Positions 8,186 to 14,651 of a stretch of 64,000 bases of DNA are shown here, piece after piece (within the stretch, counting starts at the first letter, position 1; each line of letters opens with the position of its first letter). The position numbers were made by a program, and so were the translations under genes. The DNA comes from Sphingopyxis sp. GTDB taxonomy: Bacteria > Pseudomonadota > Alphaproteobacteria > Sphingomonadales > Sphingomonadaceae. The stretch is taken from the NCBI GenBank assembly GCA_016463225.1, contig JAEMRT010000001.1:113958-177957 (forward strand), in the 5' to 3' direction. The notes under the pieces were generated by a model that saw only the letters and a list, made by a program, of their open reading frames with translations, did not search any database and had not been told where the DNA came from.

Positions 8186-8431
8186 ATGGCGAACAAGCCT
8201 AACAAGCCCGACCACATCTTTATCGACCGTAAAAAGTACGACTGGAGCCAGGACACTATCACCGGACTGCAGATCAAAAATCTCGCCGGCGTGGACGTTG
8301 CCAATTATAATGTCTGGCAAGACGTCGCGGGACCGGAAGACCTCCCCATTGCGGATGACCAATCCGTTGACCTCACCCAGCCCGGCGTTGAAAAATTTTT
8401 CACCGGCAAGAAAACTTCCACGGAGGGCTGA
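8186..8431 (+). CDS. Ubiquitin-like protein (multiubiquitin-domain family, single domain)
   Basis: This is an 81-residue beta-grasp candidate. IFIDRKKYDWSQDTITGLQI forms the first two strands and the start of the helix, and LTQPGVEKFFTGKK is the C-terminal strand region. It matches my recollection of the bacterial multiubiquitin family, here with one domain. The protein ends in ...STEG, so a C-terminal glycine is exposed without processing, as needed for activation by an E1. AGGAG lies seven bases before ATG 8186. The E2-like gene starts directly after the stop. It is probably the modifier conjugated by the downstream enzymes; targets are unknown. Confidence 0.8.
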   Translation: MANKPNKPDHIFIDRKKYDWSQDTITGLQIKNLAGVDVANYNVWQDVAGPEDLPIADDQSVDLTQPGVEKFFTGKKTSTEG

Positions 8432-8812
8432 ATGAGCTTTCTGCCGCCAGAGGATTTAGAGTACCTTCAAGCAAGGGGCACTAGCTTCGAAGAACTCACG
8501 GAGGGTAATGCTAATGCCGTTATCATTCGCGGCTGGCTATTACCTGATGGGATGTATGACGCGGAGCGAGCGGATGTCCTCATCCTCATTCCTAACGGAT
8601 ATCCTGACGTTCGGCCCGACATGTTCCACCTGATCCCTTGGGTGAAACTGAGGACTGGGAACAAATATCCAAACGCGGCGGACCAACCCGTAATATTTAA
8701 TGGCCAGAATTGGCAGCGCTGGTCACGCCATTGTGACGATTGGCGGCCTGGCATCGACGGCATTTGGACGATGCTCAAACGTGTTGAGCACGCCCTATTG
8801 GTTGCCGCATGA
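8432..8812 (+). CDS. E2-like ubiquitin-conjugating enzyme (prokaryotic E2 family)
   Basis: The 126-residue protein has an E2-type core: the IIRGWLLPDG strand pair, DVLILIPNGYPDVRPDMF (the YPxxxP segment typical of E2/UEV folds), and the C-terminal RHCDDWRPGIDGIWTML. Cys101 in the HCDDW motif is the only cysteine, so it is the clear candidate for carrying the modifier as a thioester. The gene is directly abutted by the ubiquitin-like gene and overlaps the E1 gene by four bases (ATGA), so the three are cotranslated. Confidence 0.82.
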   Translation: MSFLPPEDLEYLQARGTSFEELTEGNANAVIIRGWLLPDGMYDAERADVLILIPNGYPDVRPDMFHLIPWVKLRTGNKYPNAADQPVIFNGQNWQRWSRHCDDWRPGIDGIWTMLKRVEHALLVAA

Positions 8813-10230
8813 CCCAGTACAGTGCCACACTACAACAACGGCATCTCGAGCGCCTGAAATCGTTGCTCCGCCACGATGACGGCAAGGAGCATGCGGCGTA
8901 CGTGTTTTTCAGTTCTGCCGATATTCGACGCGATCCGTGGGATCGGGAGTCACACGAGAAGTTCCTATCCGTGAACGTTCGCGAGATTCCGCCCGAGGAT
9001 ATCGTAAGCGCGGACGGCACTCATGTGAGCTGGCTCACGGACTCCTATGTGAGGGCTTTGCGTGATGCCGAGGCGAATAATCACATCGTGGCCATCGTCC
9101 ACTCTCATCCGTCCGGTTTCGCCGAGTTTTCGGGCCAGGACGATGAAAACGAGCAAGACCTTGCTCAACTCGCTGTCAATCGCAATGGTCCCGGCACAAA
9201 ATTGATTAGCCTGGTTCTCGCTGGCGAGAACCAGCTTTTTGGGCGAGTGTGGCTGCGTCCCGCTAACAAGGGTTGGGAAAAATTGCGCGCAATCCGGGCG
9301 TGGGGAAGCGATCTTCGGTTTTGGTTTGCCGACACCGACCCGGCCCAATCTTCTACGGTTCTAGCGCGCCAGGCATTGGCGTTCGGGAATGCACTCAATA
9401 GTGATCTCAAGCGGATGCGTGTCGGTGTGGTAGGCTGCGGCGGCACCGGCAGCGCCCTTGCCATGTTACTTGCGAGGCTCGGCGTTGGACAAATCGCACT
9501 GTTCGACAACGATATCGTCGAGGCCAGTAATCTCAATCGGCTTCACGGAGCCACGCAGTGCGACGCCGATGGTATGAATTCCAAAGTCAACGTCGTCGCG
9601 GCTCATATTGCACAAATGGGGCTGGGTGTAAGGGTATTGCCTTTCGAAGAATGGGTCGGAGCGAAGGAGAATCGTGATGCACTCCGATCATGCGATGTAA
9701 TTTTCGGCTGCACCGACGATCACGATGGCCGTATGTTTTTGAACCGGTTCGCTTACTACTATCTTGTTCCGGTAGTAGATATGGGCCTTGCGATTGATGT
9801 TTCAGACGGAGATCCGCCCGAGATCGAGGCAATGGATGGTCGAGTAACTGTGCTCGGGCCTGAAAATCCGTGTCTGGTATGTAGCGGACTCGTCGATCCC
9901 GAAATTGCACGCGCGGAAGCTTTGAAGCGCCAAAATCCAGATGATTATGAAAAGCAAAAGAGAGAAGCGTATGTTGTCGGCGAAGGAAATCCAGCTCCGG
10001 CTGTAGTCACCTTCACCACCGAGGTCGCCTGTATGGCGGTTAACGAGCTGCTGCAGAGGATGGTGGGGTTTCGGAAATTGGAGGGAAGCGCGGCAAACCG
10101 GGTTCGCAAGTTCCATCTCTGCGAAGATCGTCGTCCCGGCTATCGTCCGAGGACGGGTTGCCGCATCTGCGATGATGACGGCCTCTGGGGCCGAGGGGAT
10201 GCGGATCCGTTTATCGGCCGGGTTGGTTGA
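8809..10230 (+). CDS. JAB-E1 fusion: JAMM isopeptidase domain plus ThiF/E1-type activating domain
   Basis: This 473-residue fusion has two parts. Residues about 28-170 are a JAB/JAMM metalloprotease domain with HSHPSGFAEFSGQD, giving zinc ligands H98, H100 and D111; this would trim or remove the modifier. Residues about 203-450 are a ThiF/MoeB/E1 domain with the nucleotide loop GCGGTGS (about 209-215), acidic loop FDNDIVEASNLNRL, and two CxxC pairs (PCLVC and CRIC) for structural zinc. Activation and deconjugation are therefore in one chain. It overlaps the E2-like gene by four bases and the following frame by a few. Confidence 0.88.
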   Translation: MTQYSATLQQRHLERLKSLLRHDDGKEHAAYVFFSSADIRRDPWDRESHEKFLSVNVREIPPEDIVSADGTHVSWLTDSYVRALRDAEANNHIVAIVHSHPSGFAEFSGQDDENEQDLAQLAVNRNGPGTKLISLVLAGENQLFGRVWLRPANKGWEKLRAIRAWGSDLRFWFADTDPAQSSTVLARQALAFGNALNSDLKRMRVGVVGCGGTGSALAMLLARLGVGQIALFDNDIVEASNLNRLHGATQCDADGMNSKVNVVAAHIAQMGLGVRVLPFEEWVGAKENRDALRSCDVIFGCTDDHDGRMFLNRFAYYYLVPVVDMGLAIDVSDGDPPEIEAMDGRVTVLGPENPCLVCSGLVDPEIARAEALKRQNPDDYEKQKREAYVVGEGNPAPAVVTFTTEVACMAVNELLQRMVGFRKLEGSAANRVRKFHLCEDRRPGYRPRTGCRICDDDGLWGRGDADPFIGRVG

Positions 10231-10232
10231 AC

Positions 10233-10631
10233 ATGCAGACCACGATGATAAAGCTAACCCGCCGACTTCTGATTTTTCTTGGAATCATTTCAAGGCCACA
10301 ACTTCTGGTTTGCCTGGTGAATGAACATCCGATGGACGATGAGATCAAGGATGGATTTGTTTACGTAGTGGGTGGTCGGGATTTTCAGAAATGGGCCTAT
10401 TTCCGTTGCCCAGAGGATCAGACGGAGATTATCCAGTTATCGTTGATGCAGAAGCATAGACCTTGCTGGCGGGTTAAATGGGATTTGCTCGGTCGGCCAA
10501 CTATCTACCCTTCGGTAAGGCAGACAGTAGGTTCCTTCGCGCATTTCTGGGTGAGGCGAGGTGTCATCGAATTGTGCGCTGACAGCGGCGTATCGCTTAG
10601 TGATAAGCCTGAGCAATTTTACCGAAGATAA
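10233..10631 (+). CDS. DUF6527-like protein, last gene of the ubiquitin-like operon
   Basis: This 132-residue protein starts two bases after the E1 stop (a TTG at 10227 overlapping that stop is an alternative start). A hydrophobic N-terminus is followed by the DUF6527-like core: KWAYFRCPEDQTEIIQLSL, CWRVKWDLLGRPTIYPSV, and SFAHFWVRRGVIELC. I recall DUF6527 genes beside multiubiquitin/E2/E1-JAB operons. Other members, as I recall, have a CPCGCGE-like zinc motif where this one has CPEDQTE, so metal binding may be lost. Function unknown; an accessory or ligase-like role is speculation. Confidence 0.65.
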   Translation: MQTTMIKLTRRLLIFLGIISRPQLLVCLVNEHPMDDEIKDGFVYVVGGRDFQKWAYFRCPEDQTEIIQLSLMQKHRPCWRVKWDLLGRPTIYPSVRQTVGSFAHFWVRRGVIELCADSGVSLSDKPEQFYRR

Positions 10632-10980
10632 ATCCGCACCGGAAATTATCTCGTGCTGAATTGCGGCACGCGAATTTCTTGCGCGAACCGACAGCTCGAT
10701 ATAATAATCCTCCAAATTAATTGGGAGGCTTATCGAAATTGTTGCGCGTCAGCTCGGGCCCGAACGTCTTGACGCTCGTCCAATGCCGTTCTCACATCCC
10801 TGTTCAAAACGTAGTGACCGCCCATTCTACGAGCAAGACGATCAGCAGTTCGAGAAACTTCGTTTATGACATCTAGAGTACGCTGATCTCTGATTGTCAT
10901 TTTTTGCCTCCCATTTGCCGCGCGCATTTGATGCCCGATTTATGATCCCCTTTCCAGCACAATCATACAAGAGGGTACCA
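10632..10980. other. A+T-rich spacer between ubiquitin-like operon and dCTP deaminase
   Basis: This 349-base spacer holds a possible short reverse-strand gene (10730-10900) and presumably the deaminase promoter. In the AvcID defence system, a close relative of the deaminase gene, the antitoxin is a small RNA next to the gene, so an RNA antitoxin here is possible. I see no sequence match that proves it. Confidence 0.4.
10730..10900 (-). CDS. Small 56-residue protein divergent from the dCTP deaminase
   Basis: The peptide starts MTIRDQRTLDVINEV and continues through TADRLARRMGGHYVLNRD to a charged end; it reads as two helices. ATG 10900 is preceded by GGGAGG at six-base spacing, a much better ribosome site than expected by chance. 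It is transcribed away from the anti-phage deaminase gene. It could be a small regulator or antitoxin; I do not recognise the family. Confidence 0.45.
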   Translation of the reverse strand: MTIRDQRTLDVINEVSRTADRLARRMGGHYVLNRDVRTALDERQDVRARADAQQFR

Positions 10981-12630
10981 ATGTTCGACGAACCGAATGC
11001 GATTGCACACCCTGAATTGGTTTTTGGGATCGCGGGCCCCATCGGCATCGATATCGATGCAATCTCTCAAACGCTCACCAATGCGCTGCAAGCTGTCGAC
11101 TATAAGACGATCAACATACGGATCACCGACGAGATTAAGGACGAGCCCACAGATAGGCCGAAATCTGGAACCTCAGATTACGAGTCCCTCATGTCTTATA
11201 AGATGGATCATGCTAGCGACGTTTGCCGCCGATATTCCTTGGCGGACACATTGATGCGTTTCGCTATTCAAGCAATCCGCCGCCATCGAGACACAATAAA
11301 TTCACAGTCCGAGCGCATCGGCGCCGAAGATGACGACTTGCCGTCGAACGAACGAGTTTTGGCAAAAACTGCTTATCTCATCCGGCAGCTCAAGCGTCCG
11401 GAAGAGGTAGAACTTCTCAGGAAGGTTTACGGAAAACAATTTGTCTTAGTTTCTGCGTACGGCTCTGCGGAAAACCGAAAACGGATCATCGAGCAAAAGC
11501 TGAAGCGATCGCTCCAACTCGATGTGCCCGATCACGAGATTAGTGCAAAAGCTGTCAAGCTTATGCATCGCGACATGAACGAAGACGGCGATGCGCACGG
11601 ACAGCATTTGCGGGAAGCCTTCCACCGCGCTGATGTCTTCATCGATGGCATCCACAAAGAGGAAATGGAAGCAAAGACTGTTCGATTCATCGAGGCGCTT
11701 TTTGGCAAAGCTGACATTGCGCCAACGAAAGCCGAGTATGGAATGTATGCAGCGAAATCTGCATCACTCCGCTCTAGCGATCTGTCCCGCCAGGTGGGTG
11801 CCGCTATTTTCACACAAGACGGCGAACTGATTACACAAGGTTGCAACGAGGTTCCAAAGGCGTTTGGCGGAACATATTGGGACGGCGAGGAACCGGACCA
11901 CCGGGACATCAAACTCGGCCACGATCCCAACGACCTCTTGAAGCGCGAGGTAATAAGAGACCTGCTTGAGCGATTGCATCGGGGTGGCATGCTCTCCTCC
12001 GAAGCACAACAAATCGGAAGCTCATCTCAGATCGTCGACCGCTTGACCCAGAAGCCATCGACCAGCCCGAAGACAGGCGAAGGCGCTTTGTACGGCGCTG
12101 CCATTACGGATCTGACCGAGTACGGTAGAGTCGTTCACGCGGAGATGTGCGCGATTTGCGACGCCGCAAGGCTCGGCCGGTCCGTTAAGGGAGCGACCCT
12201 CTACTGCACTACATTTCCATGCCACAACTGCACAAAACACATCCTTGCAGCAGGGCTGTCCAAAGTGATTTACATGGAGCCCTATCCGAAGAGCAAAGCC
12301 AAAGAGCTTCATGAGAATGAAATTGAGATAGAGCAAGAGAGCGCAGGACGAGTCTCGTTCTTGCCATTTTTGGGCATTTCTCCGTACCGATATCGCGATA
12401 TCTTCCAAAAAGGGAAAAGAAAAAAAGATGGAGTTGCTCTCCAATGGTATGAGGAAAGTCCTCGGCCCATGATCGATGTGCCAGCACCTACATACATTGA
12501 TCTGGAAAAGTGGGAGATCAGTCAGCTAATAGGGAAATTCGAGGTTGAGAGTTCCTCGGAAATCTCAACAATGACTGAGGCACCGACCAAGCCTGCTAAG
12601 CGTTGGCCATTTTTCTCTGGCCGCAAATAA
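10981..12630 (+). CDS. Anti-phage dCTP/dCMP deaminase (DCD/AvcD type)
   Basis: This 549-residue two-part protein starts with a P-loop-kinase-like domain with a degenerate loop (GIAGPIGIDIDA, about residues 17-28). The C-terminal cytidine-deaminase domain has zinc and catalytic residues HAE (386-388) and PCHNC (Cys414, Cys417). The layout matches AvcD and the anti-phage dCTP deaminases, which deplete deoxycytidine nucleotides during infection. ATG 10981 places the kinase-like domain at the N-terminus as in relatives; the longer upstream frame (TTG 10894) is unlikely. It lies 349 bases after the ubiquitin-like operon, with its own promoter likely. Confidence 0.88.
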   Translation: MFDEPNAIAHPELVFGIAGPIGIDIDAISQTLTNALQAVDYKTINIRITDEIKDEPTDRPKSGTSDYESLMSYKMDHASDVCRRYSLADTLMRFAIQAIRRHRDTINSQSERIGAEDDDLPSNERVLAKTAYLIRQLKRPEEVELLRKVYGKQFVLVSAYGSAENRKRIIEQKLKRSLQLDVPDHEISAKAVKLMHRDMNEDGDAHGQHLREAFHRADVFIDGIHKEEMEAKTVRFIEALFGKADIAPTKAEYGMYAAKSASLRSSDLSRQVGAAIFTQDGELITQGCNEVPKAFGGTYWDGEEPDHRDIKLGHDPNDLLKREVIRDLLERLHRGGMLSSEAQQIGSSSQIVDRLTQKPSTSPKTGEGALYGAAITDLTEYGRVVHAEMCAICDAARLGRSVKGATLYCTTFPCHNCTKHILAAGLSKVIYMEPYPKSKAKELHENEIEIEQESAGRVSFLPFLGISPYRYRDIFQKGKRKKDGVALQWYEESPRPMIDVPAPTYIDLEKWEISQLIGKFEVESSSEISTMTEAPTKPAKRWPFFSGRK

Positions 12631-12697
12631 ATTGCGAGGCGCAATGCCGCCGTTGGTTCAATGGTAAGAAGCCCAACGCCACGTACACACATGGGCG

Positions 12698-13438
12698 CTA
12701 GGGGACATCGACCGGACTGACTTTCTCGAGCCATTCCAAAATGACGGGCGCAACAATGCGACCTTCCGCGCGCAAGTCAAAGATCGCCTCCTCGCCGAGT
12801 TGAACGCGAGATACGGTAAAGGCCCGCTTCTCGTCTCTGCTATTGTCGGTGAAGATTGTCGCGTCCGCGACCTTCGCGGCTTCACGAATGGCGAGCTGCG
12901 TCCGAGGAAACCTCTGGACCAATTTGTCCTGCGGCACGTTGTGCCCATTGTCCGCCACTCTCGACATCACACGCAGAACGGACAGATCTACATTTGCAAG
13001 ACCCACAAAAAACAGCAAGACGAAGTAACCGGCATCCTGCAAGTCGGTGATTAGGTCGATCTTAGATTTAACAGTGCCATCCTCCTGGATATCCCAGTGA
13101 GAAAAGACCGTCTCCATAGCAAATGGTACCTTCGCCGCCATGGCATGCGCCGCAAAGGCCTTCACGCCGGACTGTGCAACCTGCATCCAACCAAGATCGG
13201 TGTCGCGCAGAGCCTGAGCCCAATCGACAAGCGCGCCACTGCTGTCCGCCTCTGGAAGAATCGACAGCATCATGCGGTCGGCGTTGAGAAGAGGGATTTG
13301 CAATTGCCCCGAAAGCGATTTGCGCCACATGGTCGATTTTCCGGAACCATTGTGGCCCGCCAAGATAATCGCCAGCGGCTTCTTCGTTCGCTTTTGGGCG
13401 TCGAGGATTTGCTCGACCGCGGCGCTAAGCTGGGTCAC
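12698..13438 (-). CDS. Zeta-toxin-like P-loop kinase
   Basis: This is a 246-residue P-loop NTPase with Walker A GHNGSGKST (residues 28-36), followed by NADRMMLSILPEAD, the segment that in zeta toxins holds the catalytic aspartate, and AMETVFSHWD. Zeta toxins phosphorylate UDP-N-acetylglucosamine and block wall synthesis. It overlaps the upstream small gene by four bases, the usual layout of a toxin with its partner, and converges on the deaminase gene. Family membership is fairly clear; toxicity is inferred. Confidence 0.72.
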   Translation of the reverse strand: MTQLSAAVEQILDAQKRTKKPLAIILAGHNGSGKSTMWRKSLSGQLQIPLLNADRMMLSILPEADSSGALVDWAQALRDTDLGWMQVAQSGVKAFAAHAMAAKVPFAMETVFSHWDIQEDGTVKSKIDLITDLQDAGYFVLLFFVGLANVDLSVLRVMSRVADNGHNVPQDKLVQRFPRTQLAIREAAKVADATIFTDNSRDEKRAFTVSRVQLGEEAIFDLRAEGRIVAPVILEWLEKVSPVDVP

Positions 13439-13776
13439 TTAGTTTCGACGAACTGACCGTTTTGAAGCTTGCCTGTCGTGACCTTCCCGTCCAGCCGCCG
13501 AATGAAAACGCCGGGGTTATTCTCGTCGGCGGAATAGCGCGGCACACCCTTCTTCTGCGGGAGACGAACGCCAGGCTTGGTCAATTTGGTTCCGACGCGC
13601 TCCAAAGCTGCTGTGCTGGCGGCCACATTCGAACTTACAACATCGGCGCTCGGCCGCCGTCCGCTTACCGTAACATTGCCCAGACGCGTCGTCACATTCC
13701 GTTGTCCGGAGACTCCTTTGATTGCGACAAACTTGCCGTCGGACGAGGATCTCTTGGAAGTGCTATGCTTGGCCAT
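13435..13776 (-). CDS. Small basic protein, candidate partner of the zeta-like kinase
   Basis: This 113-residue Lys/Arg/Ser-rich protein starts MAKHSTSKRSSSDGKF. The C-terminal half (PRYSADENNPGVFIRRLDGKV, then GKLQNGQFVETK) looks structured. Its stop overlaps the kinase start by four bases. No ribosome site is visible before ATG 13776, but a TATATA element lies about eight bases upstream, so the transcript may be leaderless. A longer start at 13983 is possible but the added residues are low quality. Antitoxin role is inferred from gene order only. Confidence 0.55.
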   Translation of the reverse strand: MAKHSTSKRSSSDGKFVAIKGVSGQRNVTTRLGNVTVSGRRPSADVVSSNVAASTAALERVGTKLTKPGVRLPQKKGVPRYSADENNPGVFIRRLDGKVTTGKLQNGQFVETK

Positions 13777-13964
13777 GGCCAATATATAGCGACGATCGCA
13801 GGGATTCGCCACATCTTCCCGCTGCATCGTCGCGTGGCAGTGGCTGCCGAAATAACCGACGCGCACAAGCCAAATCGACTTCACGAATGCGTTCATCTGC
13901 AAATTGAGCCTTAGGAGTGACGCACACTGGCCGAGAAGACCGGTAGACAGCGAAAAGGCGGGCT

Positions 13965-14237
13965 GTGGCGCCGAAAAAATCAAGAGATCAGTTCCTCGCC
14001 GTTTTCTGTACCCACATGTGGGAACGGCAGGTTTCGGGCAGCCGGCCAGCGGACGGCTACGACTACTACCCGAACATTCGCACGACAGAGCATGTTTTGG
14101 CGCTGCCGTACAATTATCGGTCGGCCCGCGTCGCTATCCGCGCCATGCGACCCAAGGAGAGCTCTTCCTTTCAGGAAACCAGAGATCTTCATCTGACGCC
14201 CGTCCGATTTTTATCGGACGGGCGTCTTTTTTCGTGA
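13965..14237 (+). CDS. Doubtful small ORF read into a terminator
   Basis: GTG 13965 opens a 90-codon frame (MAPKKSRDQFLAVFCTHMW near the start). It has some protein-like character but runs through the strong terminator at 14195-14232, so its end is not natural. It could be a remnant of a gene or a chance frame over a small RNA. I do not recognise it. Confidence 0.25.
   Translation: MAPKKSRDQFLAVFCTHMWERQVSGSRPADGYDYYPNIRTTEHVLALPYNYRSARVAIRAMRPKESSSFQETRDLHLTPVRFLSDGRLFS
14195..14232 (+). terminator. Strong rho-independent terminator
   Basis: Arms GACGCCCGTCCGAT (14195-14208) and ATCGGACGGGCGTC (14213-14226) pair perfectly over 14 bp around a TTTT loop and are followed by six T. It is rightward. 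No convincing protein gene ends just before it, which suggests an unseen small transcript. Confidence 0.9.
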
Positions 14238-14258
14238 TCCTTCACAACTGCTCGGAAT

Positions 14259-14483
14259 GTGCGATCAGCGCTGAGCACCGCTGACCCAGATCGTGCCGAC
14301 GCGAAGATGGACGGCAAGCCGCTTTGGCAGGACGATTTGCCTGAGGCTTGGGCGGCGATCATGGCTCTCCGCGAACCCAACATGGCGATCATTAACGCCG
14401 CCGCTCTTAAAGCTGACCAGATTGGCAAATGTGATTTCGGCGGAATCTATCGAGCCATGATCGATGCTGCAATGACGGAATAA
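14259..14483 (+). CDS. Hypothetical small protein
   Basis: GTG 14259 (or ATG 14307) opens a frame of 74 (58) residues with a plausible helical sequence, LPEAWAAIMALREPNMAIIN, then KADQIGKCDFGGIYRAMIDA. It lies just after the terminator and before the right-edge repeat. I do not recognise it; it may be an island remnant. Confidence 0.35.
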   Translation: MRSALSTADPDRADAKMDGKPLWQDDLPEAWAAIMALREPNMAIINAAALKADQIGKCDFGGIYRAMIDAAMTE

Positions 14484-14528
14484 CCCCAGCGTGTGCGACG
14501 AAATGAGTGGTGGGGTTCGCGGTCAAAA

Positions 14529-14556
14529 ATGGCCGGAAGCGGCCTGTCGGCTTTTG
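14529..14556. repeat. Intergenic repeat copy B at right edge of accessory island
   Basis: ATGGCCGGAAGCGGCCTGTC followed by GGCTTTTG matches the TGGCCG...CTGTCGGCTTT core of the other copies. Its position close to the last island gene mirrors copy A at the left edge. Confidence 0.55.
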
Positions 14557-14612
14557 GAAATTTTCATGATCAAGTTGCTGCCGAGAAGAATGTCATCGGA
14601 CCTGGTATCCAA

Positions 14613-14638
14613 ACCCGCCCGCCGGAAGACGGGCGGGT
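14613..14638 (-). terminator. Probable terminator of the antiporter operon
   Basis: ACCCGCCCG and CGGGCGGGT pair over 9 bp just past the stop of the leftward antiporter gene. On the reverse strand the stem is followed by only three T, so it may be weak or factor-assisted. Confidence 0.6.
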
Positions 14639-14651
14639 CCCCCCTTTGGCT

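Noticed and set aside
12645..12685. tRNA-like stretch GGTTCAATGGTAAGAAG between the deaminase and zeta-like genes
   Set aside because: Only a D-arm-like segment matches; no anticodon arm, T-arm or CCA end can be built. It more likely forms a small GTTGG/CCAAC hairpin.
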